Source of the DNA: Blastocatellia bacterium
GTDB lineage: Bacteria > Acidobacteriota > Blastocatellia > Chloracidobacteriales > Chloracidobacteriaceae
Assembly (NCBI GenBank): GCA_019695185.1
Contig: JAIBAN010000018.1
Location: 1-64,000, forward strand
DNA length: 64,000 bases
Reading direction: 5' to 3'
The notes under the pieces are model-generated. The model was given only the letters and a program-made list of their open reading frames with translations, was not told the DNA's origin and searched no databases. Both the position numbers and the translations under genes were made by a program. Below are positions 51,015 through 60,609 of this stretch, piece after piece. The number at the start of each line of letters is the position of its first letter. The stretch's first letter is position 1.

Positions 51015-52691
51015 ATGGAAACCGGAACCATCTGCGTAACTGAACCCGAACACATGAAAATGATTGTGTTGGCTTCTGGTGTGGGCATCCACGAACCGGC
51101 CTGGACACCCCAGGCACAAAGCCTCCTGACCTCGGAATGGGTTGGATTGCTGGCCAAAATTCATCGTGAACTGGCTCCTCAAAGAAAAACCCTGCTCGCG
51201 GCCCGGCAGGAACGCCAAGCCCGCTATGACGCCGGGGAATTGCCAGCTTTTTTGCCAGCCGATTCGGAAGCAGTAACGGGTACGTGGCAGGTGGCCCCAA
51301 TTCCCGCCGATTTGAAAAAACGCCGGGTCGAAATCACCGGTCCCATTAACAGCACTAAAATGGTCATCAATATGTTGAGCCGGAACGGGGAAGGCGACCG
51401 CGCCGACACCGCCATGCTCGATTTTGAAGACTCCATGAAGCCTTCCTGGGAAAACGTCATCCAGGGACTTCACAATTTGATTGGGGCTGCTGCTGGAACC
51501 CTCAGCTTGGTCCAACCGGCTGTCGGAAATCAACCCGAAAAAGTCTATGCCCTCGACCCGAACGACATGCCGGTGGTGATGGTGCGGGTGCGCGGGTTGC
51601 ATTTGGATGAAGCCAATGTGGTGATTGACGGCGAACCGGTGGCCGGCGGCCTGTTTGATTTCGTGTTGAGCATGGCCCACAGCGCCAAAATCCTGCTGGC
51701 CCAGGGAAAAACCCCCAAATACTATGTGCCCAAATGCGAACATTACCTGGAAGCCCGCTGGTGGAACCAATTGTTTACGCTGGTGCAACAGGAGTTGGGG
51801 CTCCCGGTGGGAACCATCCGGGCCACGTTTTTGATTGAAACCCTGCCCGCCGCTTTTCAGATGGAAGAAATTCTGTATGAAATCCGTGAACACGCTGCCG
51901 GATTGAACGTGGGACGCTGGGACAAAATTTTTAGTGACATCAAGGTATTGAAAAATCATCCGGACCGGATACTGGCAGACCGGGCGAGCATTGGGCTCAA
52001 TCGTCCCTGGATGAAAAATTACGCCCTCCGGCTGATTAAAATCTGTCATTCGCGTGGTGCCTTTGCCATGGGCGGCATGGCTGCGTTCACACCGGGAAAA
52101 ACCGCCGAACTGCGCCGCGAGCAAACCAACAAAGTGCGCGAAGACAAGGAATTGGAAGCCGGGATGGGGCACGATGGTTGTTGGGTTTCGCATCCCTACT
52201 TTATCGGAGTGGCGATGTCGGCCTTTACCCGCGACAACCAGTTGGATGCCCTGCTGCCCGAATTTGACAAATATCCGGACCTCCTGCCACAGGCCACCGG
52301 GCCGAAAACCCTGGCCGGACTGCGCAAGAATATCCGGGTCGGAATTGCCTACCTCCAGGGCTGGCAACAGGATATCGGGTGTGTGGCCTGGGACAATCTG
52401 ATGGAAGACCTGGCCACCCTTGAGATTTCCAGAGCCCAAACCTGGCAATGGCTCCGCCACCGGGTCACGCTGGATGATGGTTCCGTGGTGACACCGGAAC
52501 TTGCCACACAGATTTTTGACGAAGAATTTGCCCGTATCACGAACGAAATTCAGGAAGAAATGAACGGGCTGCCCAAAGAAAAAATCGAGAACACACTGAA
52601 AGAGTTCTCGCAGGCCAGACGCGACGCCGAACGGCTGTTTTTACAGGAAACCTTTCAGGACTTCCTGGCGACCACTTCGGATTTGGCCTAG
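51015..52691 (+). CDS. aceB: Malate synthase A
   Basis: This 558-residue enzyme condenses glyoxylate with acetyl-CoA to malate, the second step of the glyoxylate shunt. Motifs of the A-type enzyme are clear: KKRRVEITGP, DFEDSMKPSWENVIQG, VRVRGLHLDE, YVPKCEHYLEARWWN, TFLIETLPAAFQMEEILYE, GRWDKIFSDIK and AFAMGGMAAFTPGK. Length matches the family (~530-560). The ATG at 51015 follows GTGAGGATTT. The isocitrate lyase gene follows after 38 bases, giving an aceB-aceA operon divergent from a ScfR/RamB-type regulator. Confidence 0.97.
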   Translation: METGTICVTEPEHMKMIVLASGVGIHEPAWTPQAQSLLTSEWVGLLAKIHRELAPQRKTLLAARQERQARYDAGELPAFLPADSEAVTGTWQVAPIPADLKKRRVEITGPINSTKMVINMLSRNGEGDRADTAMLDFEDSMKPSWENVIQGLHNLIGAAAGTLSLVQPAVGNQPEKVYALDPNDMPVVMVRVRGLHLDEANVVIDGEPVAGGLFDFVLSMAHSAKILLAQGKTPKYYVPKCEHYLEARWWNQLFTLVQQELGLPVGTIRATFLIETLPAAFQMEEILYEIREHAAGLNVGRWDKIFSDIKVLKNHPDRILADRASIGLNRPWMKNYALRLIKICHSRGAFAMGGMAAFTPGKTAELRREQTNKVREDKELEAGMGHDGCWVSHPYFIGVAMSAFTRDNQLDALLPEFDKYPDLLPQATGPKTLAGLRKNIRVGIAYLQGWQQDIGCVAWDNLMEDLATLEISRAQTWQWLRHRVTLDDGSVVTPELATQIFDEEFARITNEIQEEMNGLPKEKIENTLKEFSQARRDAERLFLQETFQDFLATTSDLA

Positions 52692-52729
52692 ACAATAATT
52701 GACAGCTTTCAAGAAAGGACTTTTCCAAA

Positions 52730-53998
52730 ATGACCAGCGTGTATCAAATGCTCGATGACTGGAACACCGACTCGCGGTGGGATGATGTGGTTCGCCCTTA
52801 TACTCCTGAAGATGTGCTGCGGCTGCGCAATACGGTAGACATTAAATATTCATTGGCCGAAATGGGAGCCAAACGGCTGTGGAAGCTGCTGCACACGGAT
52901 GATTTCGTTCCTGCTCTGGGTGCCCTCACCGGCAACCAGGCCATGCAACAGGTCAAAGCCGGCCTCAAGGCCATTTACCTGAGCGGCTGGCAAGTGGCAG
53001 CCGATGCGAATTTGTCCGGTCAAATGTATCCCGACCAGAGTCTGTATCCGTCAAACAGCGTCCCTGCTGTCGTGCGCCGAATTAACCAAACCCTGCTGCG
53101 CGCCGACCAAATCAGCAATTCCGAAGGGAAGCACGACACCTATTGGCTGGCCCCGATTGTGGCCGATGCCGAAGCTGGTTTTGGCGGACCGCTCCATGCC
53201 TATGAATTGATGAAATCCATGATTGAGGCGGGTGCCGCAGGGGTTCACTTTGAAGACCAACTGGCTTCTGAAAAGAAATGCGGTCACCTGGGTGGCAAAG
53301 TGCTGGTTCCGACCAGCCAGTTTATCCGTACCCTGGTTGCTGCCCGTTTGGCGGCTGACGTGCTGGATGTGCCGACCGTTTTGGTGGCGCGCACGGATGC
53401 CGACAGCGCACAGTTGCTGACGAGCGATATTGACCCGCGTGACCATGAATTTTTAACCGGCGAGCGGACCCCGGAAGGGTTCTATCGCATTCATGGTGGT
53501 CTGAAAACCGCCATTGCCCGTGGGCTGGCCTATGCCCCGTATGCCGACCTGATTTGGTGTGAAACCTCGACCCCGGACCTCAATCAAGCCAAGTTGTTTG
53601 CTGATGCCATTCGGAGCGAGTTCCCCAACAAAATGTTGGCCTACAACTGTTCGCCTTCGTTCAACTGGGCGGCGAAGCTCGATTCGACGACGATTGCCAA
53701 GTTCCAGCGGGAACTGGGGGCCATGGGCTACAAATTCCAATTTGTCACTCTGGCCGGTTTCCACGCCCTGAACTATGGCATGTTTACTCTGGCCCAAGCC
53801 TACAAACAACGCGGCATGGCGGCCTATTCGGAACTGCAACAGGCTGAATTTGCCAGTGAAGCACTTGGATATACGGCCACCAAGCACCAGCGTGAAGTTG
53901 GGACCGGTTACTTTGACCTGGTGTCCGAAATCGTTTCGAACGGCATGTCGAGCACCACGGCCATGTGCGGTTCGACCGAAGCCGAGCAGTTCGTATAA
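52730..53998 (+). CDS. aceA: Isocitrate lyase
   Basis: This 422-residue enzyme cleaves isocitrate to succinate and glyoxylate. The catalytic signature KKCGHLGGK (Cys nucleophile/base) lies near residue 182. Other motifs are [44 protein letters not shown] and [12 protein letters not shown]. The length is that of the prokaryotic type. AAGAAAGGA precedes the ATG at 52730. It is co-transcribed with aceB and ends with a strong terminator at 54116-54145. With the acyl-CoA genes nearby, this lets acetyl-CoA from fatty acids be used for growth. Confidence 0.97.
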   Translation: MTSVYQMLDDWNTDSRWDDVVRPYTPEDVLRLRNTVDIKYSLAEMGAKRLWKLLHTDDFVPALGALTGNQAMQQVKAGLKAIYLSGWQVAADANLSGQMYPDQSLYPSNSVPAVVRRINQTLLRADQISNSEGKHDTYWLAPIVADAEAGFGGPLHAYELMKSMIEAGAAGVHFEDQLASEKKCGHLGGKVLVPTSQFIRTLVAARLAADVLDVPTVLVARTDADSAQLLTSDIDPRDHEFLTGERTPEGFYRIHGGLKTAIARGLAYAPYADLIWCETSTPDLNQAKLFADAIRSEFPNKMLAYNCSPSFNWAAKLDSTTIAKFQRELGAMGYKFQFVTLAGFHALNYGMFTLAQAYKQRGMAAYSELQQAEFASEALGYTATKHQREVGTGYFDLVSEIVSNGMSSTTAMCGSTEAEQFV

Positions 53999-54115
53999 TT
54001 CAACCGGCATTTACCGTTTGCCGTCAACGGAAGCTGCAAAACCATGAATTTGTAAGCAAGGGGTTGCAGCCGACCACTGGGAAATGGTAAATCGCCGGCT
54101 CTGTTTTACGAATCA

Positions 54116-54145
54116 GCCTCCTGAAACATTTCAGGAGGCTTTTTC
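54116..54145 (+). terminator. Rho-independent terminator of aceBA
   Basis: AGCCTCCTGAA (54116-54126) and TTCAGGAGGCT (54131-54141) form a perfect 11-bp stem with loop ACAT, followed by a T-run (54141-54145). It lies 118 bp after the aceA stop. Confidence 0.95.
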
Positions 54146-54201
54146 ATATTCGGAAACCGCCCAAATCCAAAAAAACAAGCCGAACCCACAAGGAAAAAAC
54201 T

Positions 54202-55227
54202 ATGGCTCCCCGATTCCTGTTTGCCCTCTTCTTTCTCACCACCTCACTTGGATGGTCATTTCAGGCGCAGGCCAAGGAACCGGTTTCCTTTGCCAAAAGC
54301 AGTATTCCCGTCAAAAAGGAAGTCCTTCGTTTGGAGGCGCACAATGACCATGTGCGCTCCGTGGCAATTTCCCCGGACAGTACCCTGGTTGCGACCGGAG
54401 GAGAAGACTCCCTGGTCAAGCTTTGGGATTTGGCTTCGGGGAAACAGATCAGGACTTTTTCCGGTCATTCAAACTGGGTTTCAAGCCTGCTTTTTGTGCC
54501 TCAAACCAAATTGCTCATTTCCGGCAGTTATGACCGCACCATCCGGATTTGGGAACTTGAAACCGGAAAGGAAGTGGCCTGCCTGGAGGGGACTCCCAGT
54601 CTGATTACCAGCTTGGCCCTGGATGGAACCGGCAACACCCTTGCGGTTGGAAGTCACAACGGGATGATTTCCCTGTGGAATATTCCCAAAGCCAAACTTG
54701 TCAGCCGGTTTCAGGCTCAGGCGGAGACAGTGGCCTCTCTGACATTTACCTCCAATGGACAGTTTCTGGTCTTTGGAGGAGGGGAACAAACGGATTTTGA
54801 TGTCAAAGTCTGGAACCTGGAGCAAAATGCCCTGGTCCAACGATTGGTTGGTCATAGCGACATTGTGACCAGCGTCGGTTACTCGCCACACTCAAATACG
54901 GTGGTGACCTCCAGTCTTGACGGGTCACTTCGGACTTGGGATTTCAGAACCGGAAAACCGGTGGGGCAGGTTTCGTTTGAGGGATGGGAAGTGGTTTCGG
55001 GGCAACTGCAACAGGATGGAAAAACCTTGCTGGCCAGTTGTCGGCCAGCCAGCGGGAGCCAAAGCTGTATCCAACTTTTGGTTGATTTGAAAACGGGTAA
55101 GCCAACCTGCCGCATGAGTGGCGGGGAATCTGATTTTGGATTTGCAACCAGTGGCACACCAAATGGGAAGTATGTGGTTTCGGGCGATTCCAACTCCTAC
55201 AGCCTGCATGTCTGGAAACTCAATTGA
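54202..55227 (+). CDS. Exported WD40-repeat protein
   Basis: The protein has 341 residues from the ATG at 54202, after AAGGAAAA. A signal peptide is present (MAPRFLFALFFLTTSLGWSF, then QAQAK). Seven WD40-type blades follow, for example VRSVAISPDSTLVATGGEDSLVKLWDL, TKLLISGSYDRTIRIWELETG, GNTLAVGSHNGMISLWNI and TVVTSSLDGSLRTWDFRTG, enough for one closed propeller. It should be a periplasmic or surface protein-binding scaffold. There is no enzymatic domain. The aceBA terminator separates it from the upstream operon; the downstream gene converges. Confidence 0.9.
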   Translation: MAPRFLFALFFLTTSLGWSFQAQAKEPVSFAKSSIPVKKEVLRLEAHNDHVRSVAISPDSTLVATGGEDSLVKLWDLASGKQIRTFSGHSNWVSSLLFVPQTKLLISGSYDRTIRIWELETGKEVACLEGTPSLITSLALDGTGNTLAVGSHNGMISLWNIPKAKLVSRFQAQAETVASLTFTSNGQFLVFGGGEQTDFDVKVWNLEQNALVQRLVGHSDIVTSVGYSPHSNTVVTSSLDGSLRTWDFRTGKPVGQVSFEGWEVVSGQLQQDGKTLLASCRPASGSQSCIQLLVDLKTGKPTCRMSGGESDFGFATSGTPNGKYVVSGDSNSYSLHVWKLN

Positions 55228-55236
55228 AAGGTTGGG

Positions 55237-55397
55237 TTTAGGGTCCAGGGTCCAGGGTTCAGGGTTCAGGGTTAAGAAAATCAGAAGTCAGAAGTCAGAA
55301 ATGGAAAACCGAAAAGGGGAACCCATGTTTCAGTTCTTCCTTTTGCCTTCTGCCTTCTGCCTTCAAAAGACCCTGAACCCTGAACCCTGGACCCTGG
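55237..55397. repeat. Nested inverted heptads of three families between convergent genes
   Basis: The outer arms are AGGGTCC/AGGGTTC units (55239-55273) and CCCTGAA/CCCTGGA (55371-55397). Inside lie CAGAAGT units (about 55281-55300) and TGCCTTC units (about 55343-55365). Only the outer pair is mutually complementary. The gap (55228-55421) contains nothing else. Confidence 0.88.
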
Positions 55398-55421
55398 TTA
55401 TAACTTGCAGTTGGCCTGTGG

Positions 55422-56453
55422 TTATCCCCCAACGGGAGTGTCAACCGTTTTGATTTCCGGTACTTTGCGTTCATCACCCCACTTTGAGCCATCAAAGCTG
55501 CGCACATAAATGTTGTTGGATGAACCGCCTTTGAAAGCCACATACAACCGGCCCCGCAACCGGAACAGGCTGGGCGGAGCCGAAGATTCCGAACTGCCTA
55601 TGGTCCGTTCCTCCGTCCAGCGACCGCCGTCCCATTTCATCCAATAGAGTTTTTTGCTGTTTTCACCCCGGTAGGAAATATAAAAATCCCGTTGAAAACA
55701 CCCAATGGACGGGGATGCGGCAGAGCGTGCGTCCGGTAAACGGCTTTCGGAAGACCAGGACCGCCCGTCCCAACTGCGCAGGTTCAACCGTGCCGAAGAC
55801 CGACCCCGGTAGGCGACAAACAGCTCATTCCCACAGGCTGCCAGAGTGGGTGCCGTGGCTGATTCCGAATTCGGCACCTGATACTCGCGTGACCAGGAGC
55901 GCCCTTCCAATCGGCGGGCGTAAATATTGCTGCTGCTGACTCCTTTGTAAGCGATGTACAAGTCCCCGTTGTAAAAGGCCAGACTGGGGGAATCACTCGA
56001 TTGGGCATCCCCCACCGGCTCTTCGCGGGACCATTGCCCATAGTCGTAGGTTCGAAAGAAAACCCGATTGGTGCGGCGTCCTTTATAAGCCAGATACAAA
56101 CGGTCCCGGTCCCGGCAAAAACCAGGTGCGACATCACTTTCCGCATTCGGCACGGGTTCGCCAATGGTCCAGCGGTCACCGTTCCAGGAAGAAACATAAA
56201 TCCGTTCGGAGTTTTGGCCTCGATACGCCAGATAAATCACTTGGTCATCAGTGTTATCATAACGGCCCCGGTCGTCGCGCCGGTCATACCGGTCACGCTG
56301 CCCCCGGTCATCACGCCGGTCCCGTTGGTCCCGGTCATACCGGTCCCGTTGGCCAAAAGCCGGTTCATTCAGATTGGGCAGCAAACCAAAAACAAAAAGG
56401 GCTGCCACAGCCACAGCCCAGAATTGTTTCCGTGCAAACAGAAACTTGGTCAT
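55422..56453 (-). CDS. Secreted propeller-like repeat protein with Arg/Asp-rich linker
   Basis: The protein has 343 residues. A signal peptide (hydrophobic core about 12-28, then EPAFGQ) precedes a 35-residue stretch made almost only of Arg, Asp, Tyr and Gln (RDRYDRDQRDRRDD-like). Six tandem ~45-residue repeats follow, each with a pattern such as LYLAYKGRRTNRVFFRTYDY and a GxxW tail (GQWSREEPV, RSWSREYQV, RWTEERTIG). The pattern suggests a six-blade beta-propeller of the fungal-lectin or sialidase-like kind. No catalytic residues are seen, so glycan or protein binding is the best guess. Confidence 0.78.
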   Translation of the reverse strand: MTKFLFARKQFWAVAVAALFVFGLLPNLNEPAFGQRDRYDRDQRDRRDDRGQRDRYDRRDDRGRYDNTDDQVIYLAYRGQNSERIYVSSWNGDRWTIGEPVPNAESDVAPGFCRDRDRLYLAYKGRRTNRVFFRTYDYGQWSREEPVGDAQSSDSPSLAFYNGDLYIAYKGVSSSNIYARRLEGRSWSREYQVPNSESATAPTLAACGNELFVAYRGRSSARLNLRSWDGRSWSSESRLPDARSAASPSIGCFQRDFYISYRGENSKKLYWMKWDGGRWTEERTIGSSESSAPPSLFRLRGRLYVAFKGGSSNNIYVRSFDGSKWGDERKVPEIKTVDTPVGG

Positions 56454-56758
56454 AGGGATTCCTCCTCAAAATCACAGGAAATTATTGTTTGGAACGGTCA
56501 AAGGTTTGGCGGGAAAGCGTTGTTATTGTTCCCGTTCCGAAAAAAAACACAAGGCTTTCCCGGTTTACCGATTCCTGAACGTTGCCTGAGGTTTCCCAGT
56601 TGAAAATTCCGGATTTACTGATCTTTACTTCTGATAAAGGTGCTAATCAGGATTATTTTTCCTTGAAAGCTGGAGGGAATAAATGCCCAAACCCATGTGT
56701 GGACTGAGTTGGACCTGAAGATTCACTCAGGCTTGCAAGAATTCTGAGTCTGCAGTCC
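56454..56758. other. Gap without recognised features
   Basis: This 305-bp gap lies between two minus-strand genes. AGGAGGAAT immediately before 56453 is the ribosome site of the propeller-like gene. Beyond that I see no gene, heptad array or clear hairpin; a promoter for the propeller-like gene must lie here but was not identified. Confidence 0.6.
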
Positions 56759-59700
56759 TTAAAAAGTGGCTTGTCCGAAACTGACGGCCCGCAGGAGTGA
56801 AAAATCAGTTGAGGTCAATTGCCCGTTGCCCCGGCTCCCGTTCGGGTTCGCTGGAACCACATCAACCGAAAGTGTTTGCCGGGTTGTTGGTGTAGCCAGG
56901 AAGAGCAGAAATGCCCGTGCCAGTGTCACATCATTGGTTGCAAAAACACCATCCCGGTTGACATCGCCCCAGAGAATGAATTCAGGAAAAACCGCTGCCG
57001 GGCTGGATGGGTCTGGGGAATTGGAGGGCAGATTTTCCGTCGTTACGTCAAATCCATCCACCCGCACCGTCAGATAGCCGTTGATATTGCCAGTTCCGTT
57101 GGTGGAAGGCGGTACCGTCACGCTAATGGAATTTGCCGTCGCCGCCGTCACAGTGGCGGAAATCAATCGTCCTTCCCCGAAAAAGACCTGGGTACTGCCC
57201 GGCACAAATCCGGTGCCGCTGATGGTGATGGTTTTCCCGCTGGTTGAGGCCACCGGATAAAACTGCGTCACCGTATGGTTGGGCACGCCCACGGTTACGG
57301 AAAAACTGGCATCGGTCGAGGCTCCACAGTTGTCCGTGGCCCGAATTATGATGGTATGAACCCCCACCGGAGCGGCATTGGCAAACGTCACGGCTCCCGT
57401 GGTGCCATTGACCGAAACGGTTCCGGTGTAGGTTCCCTGGCTTTGCACCGCGAGGCTGGCAATGGAACCGTTCTCCGTCGGCCCGGTGGCAGGGGTAATC
57501 GTCCGCCCGCTGCCCAGCGTCACAGAGGCCGCATTGTAGCTCAGTCCTGGCGGCGTGTTGGCCGTCACATTCACCGTCAGACTAGCCTGGATGTTCTGGC
57601 AAAGCCCATCCGACACCTGCAAACCCACCAGATTGGGTCCGGTTCCCGCCGTGCAACCGGCGGTAATCGCGGCCTCAATCTGGCCGTTGGTGTTGGTGAT
57701 GGAGGTGACGGAAATCCCCGCCGGTACGCTCGTGACGGTCACCACCAGATTTGCGGCGGGCGTTTCCACATCCGCAACGGTGGCAATCGTGGAAATCAGC
57801 AGACTGCCCCCTTGTGACCGGGTGACCGGTGCCGCAGCCGTAATGGAAGGCGTGCTGTTGACCGAGTAGGTTTGTCCGGTAAACGGCAAGCCGGTCACGG
57901 TCGGGGTGGCCCCTGCCGGGCTGGTCATATTCAGCCCCAAGGTGCCGCTCCCGCTGCCCGTGACCGCAGAGACGGTCCAGATGGTGCCGCTGCCGGTCAC
58001 GTTGGTGATGCTGGCTCCGGTCAGTCCGGAACTGACCAGAGTAAAATTTGCCTGACTCAGACCTGCTGTCGGGTCGCCAAAGGTCACGGTCCAACTGACT
58101 GTGGTTCCGCTGCAAACCGTGGCTGACTGGTCCCGATTGAGCGAAACCACTGAGTTGGGCAAATCCCGCAGGATATAGACCGCACCTGACTGACCGGCGG
58201 AATTATCGGCCTGATTCCCATTGATACCGGTGGCGTTGCTACTCTCTCCGGTTGCCCCAATCACCATCGTGTCGCCCGAAAGCGCCACCTGGGTGCCAAA
58301 CGAATCAGAAGCATCCGTATTTGACGCTTTGAGGTACGCCCGCTGGCTCCAGGTGGTGCCGCTGCGGACAAAAAGATAAGCGGCACCCGCACCCGAAACC
58401 GAGTTGTCGGCCTGATTTCCATTGACGCCGGTGGCGTTGCTGTTTTCTCCGGTTGCCCCAACCAGGACCATATCGCCTGCCGCTGCCACTGAAATACCAA
58501 AGCTATCGCTTCCCTCGGTATTGGACGCCTTGAGGTATGCCTGTTGTGTCCAGACAGTTCCATTTCTTACAAAGACATAAGCGGCCCCGGCATTGAGCGC
58601 CGAGTTGTCGGCCTGATTGCCATTGGCTCCAGTGGCATTGCTGCTTTCCCCCACCGCACCCACCACCAGCGTGTCTCCCGAAAGGCCCAGGGACCCGCTG
58701 AACCGGTCAAGCACATCGGGATTGGACGCCTTGAGGTATGCCTGCTGGCTCCAGGCGGTGCCATTTCGCACGAAAACATAGGCAGCGCCGGCACTGGCTG
58801 CCGAGTTATCCGCCTGGTTGCCGTTGACTCCGGTCGCGTTACTGTCTTCCCCGTTCGCCCCCGCCACGACCGTATCACCCGAAATTGCCAACCTCCCTCC
58901 AAAATTGTCCTGCCCGTCGGTATTGGACGCTTTGAGATAGGCCTGCTGGCTCCAGGTGGTGCCGCTCCGGACAAAGACATAGGCGGCACCGGCGGCGCTC
59001 AGGGAATTGTTCGCCTGGTTGCCGTTGACCCCGGTCGCGTTACTATCCTCTCCGGTCGCCCCCACTACGACCGTATCACCTGAAATTGCCAAACCATCGC
59101 CAAAATTGTCGCCCATTCCGGTATTGGACGCCTTGAGGTACGCCTGCTGGCTCCAGGTGGTGCCGCTCCGGACAAACACATAGACGGCACCCGCACCAGC
59201 AGCCGAAGTATCCACCTGATTGCCGTTGACCCCGGTGGCAGCACTTGACTCGCCAACTGACCCAATGACCACCGTATCTCCGGAAATGGCGACCGCAGTC
59301 CCAAACAGCGCCGCCGTCCTGGTATTGGACGCCTTGAGGTACGCCTGCTGGCTCCAGGTGGTACCGTTTCGCACGAAAACATAAGCGGCACCGGCATTAC
59401 TGAGCGAGTTGTCCGCCTGATTGCCGTTGACCCCGGTCGCGTTACTGGCTTCCCTGGATGCCCCCACCACCACCGTGTCGCCTGAAATGGCCAAGGCTCC
59501 AGCAAACCGGTCGCCGCCATCGGTATTGGACGCCTTGATGTATGCCTCTTGCACAATCGGGTCCACCGTGATGGGGAACTCGGCTCCGGCGGTTTCCACA
59601 GCCACTGCCAGAACCCGCTCATCCGGGGAAGTTGCTTCAAAACAGGCGGGCAGCGGTTTTCCGGTCTTGTCCCAGGCTTTCAACCCGCCGTAATTGAGAA

Positions 59701-60382
59701 CCATTCCACCGTCCGGTTTCTGAAACCCAACCCCTTGGCCGTCCTGTCCCGGAACCAGCCGGAGTCCTCCGCGAATGGCCAGATTCAACCGCAGCCGGGT
59801 ATTTTCCGGCCCGGAACCGGTAAGAGGTTGTTTGATGGTCCAACCTTGCTCCAGCCCATTGGCCTGATTGACAAACCATTCGTTGAGGTTTTCATTCCAC
59901 TCGTAGGTGATGCGCTCGCCTACGGTCACCACTTGGGGCTGCTTCCCTGTCAACCGCTGTTCCTTCCCGGCCATTCCGTAGCTCGTCAGTTCCAGCCCCC
60001 AGTTCCAGCTTTGACCATCGGCTTTGAGGTGAAATCCGCGCCCGTCAAACTCCGTCAGGTACTGCTGGCTGTGGCTGCGGGCCATCCATAATTTTTTCCC
60101 GCTGGCAAACACCTTGCGGCGTCCGGATTCGTAGGCGTCCCGGATTCCTTTCCATTCCAATTTCTGCAATCCCTTGGGAGCTTCCTCAACTTGCGGTTTC
60201 TGCAAATTGAGCGCAGAAACCGAGGGACCGAAGACTGAGGACTGAGGCCGAAGGTTTATTGCAGTCGAGGTGCCGGTTTTCTGACCTCTCAAAGAGGCTG
60301 GTTGCCGCAACTGATGGACGCTCCACAGACTTCCACCGAGCAGGCTTAAAATCACAACTATCCGGAAAAGAACGGTACGCAT
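56759..60382 (-). CDS. Large secreted FG-GAP repeat protein with dockerin-like C-terminus
   Basis: The protein has 1207 residues with an N-terminal signal anchor (FRIVVILSLLGGSLWS). Residues about 280-750 hold seven tandem ~66-residue FG-GAP repeats (YLKASNTDGGDRFAGALAISGDTVVVGA, ending AAYVFVRNGTTWSQQ). At DNA level the seven units of ~195 bp at about 58150-59550 are highly alike, so recombination could change their number. A beta module related to that in the 6150-10445 protein follows (about 835-1030), then an IPT-like domain. A dockerin-like end (GDVNRDGVFATNDVTLARAFLLF, then LTSTDFSLLRAV) has one complete calcium-binding repeat and one partial. Near residues 43-53, LRPQSSVFGPS is encoded by GGACTGA heptads, as if an intergenic element entered the gene. 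The role is probably adhesion or matrix. Confidence 0.87.
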   Translation of the reverse strand: MRTVLFRIVVILSLLGGSLWSVHQLRQPASLRGQKTGTSTAINLRPQSSVFGPSVSALNLQKPQVEEAPKGLQKLEWKGIRDAYESGRRKVFASGKKLWMARSHSQQYLTEFDGRGFHLKADGQSWNWGLELTSYGMAGKEQRLTGKQPQVVTVGERITYEWNENLNEWFVNQANGLEQGWTIKQPLTGSGPENTRLRLNLAIRGGLRLVPGQDGQGVGFQKPDGGMVLNYGGLKAWDKTGKPLPACFEATSPDERVLAVAVETAGAEFPITVDPIVQEAYIKASNTDGGDRFAGALAISGDTVVVGASREASNATGVNGNQADNSLSNAGAAYVFVRNGTTWSQQAYLKASNTRTAALFGTAVAISGDTVVIGSVGESSAATGVNGNQVDTSAAGAGAVYVFVRSGTTWSQQAYLKASNTGMGDNFGDGLAISGDTVVVGATGEDSNATGVNGNQANNSLSAAGAAYVFVRSGTTWSQQAYLKASNTDGQDNFGGRLAISGDTVVAGANGEDSNATGVNGNQADNSAASAGAAYVFVRNGTAWSQQAYLKASNPDVLDRFSGSLGLSGDTLVVGAVGESSNATGANGNQADNSALNAGAAYVFVRNGTVWTQQAYLKASNTEGSDSFGISVAAAGDMVLVGATGENSNATGVNGNQADNSVSGAGAAYLFVRSGTTWSQRAYLKASNTDASDSFGTQVALSGDTMVIGATGESSNATGINGNQADNSAGQSGAVYILRDLPNSVVSLNRDQSATVCSGTTVSWTVTFGDPTAGLSQANFTLVSSGLTGASITNVTGSGTIWTVSAVTGSGSGTLGLNMTSPAGATPTVTGLPFTGQTYSVNSTPSITAAAPVTRSQGGSLLISTIATVADVETPAANLVVTVTSVPAGISVTSITNTNGQIEAAITAGCTAGTGPNLVGLQVSDGLCQNIQASLTVNVTANTPPGLSYNAASVTLGSGRTITPATGPTENGSIASLAVQSQGTYTGTVSVNGTTGAVTFANAAPVGVHTIIIRATDNCGASTDASFSVTVGVPNHTVTQFYPVASTSGKTITISGTGFVPGSTQVFFGEGRLISATVTAATANSISVTVPPSTNGTGNINGYLTVRVDGFDVTTENLPSNSPDPSSPAAVFPEFILWGDVNRDGVFATNDVTLARAFLLFLATPTTRQTLSVDVVPANPNGSRGNGQLTSTDFSLLRAVSFGQATF

Positions 60383-60545
60383 ACGATTTTCTCCAATGGC
60401 CGAACAGGGCAGTCAATTTGGATTGGAATGGGTGACGGAGACGGCACCAATAGTGCCTTGGTCGGGAAATCGTATGAGGTTTTTCAGGGAAGGCAAAAAA
60501 TATGCTGCGAACGGTCAAAACCTGCGACGAACGGTCACCTTTCGC

Positions 60546-60580
60546 AGGACTGAGGACTGAGGACTGAGGACTGAGAAAGA
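60546..60580. repeat. GGACTGA heptad run upstream of the FG-GAP gene
   Basis: About five contiguous copies of GGACTGA lie in the 549-bp gap 60383-60931. Related units inside the FG-GAP coding sequence (60225-60254) are in the same orientation, so no inverted arm is formed here. Confidence 0.85.
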
Positions 60581-60609
60581 AAACCGGACCTGTCTTGCTC
60601 CAGTGAGGT

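Noticed and set aside
50943-52460. A 505-residue open frame antisense to malate synthase
   Set aside because: It is a mirror of the aceB coding sequence, with His/Gly/Pro-rich composition and no domain; the plus-strand gene is unambiguous.
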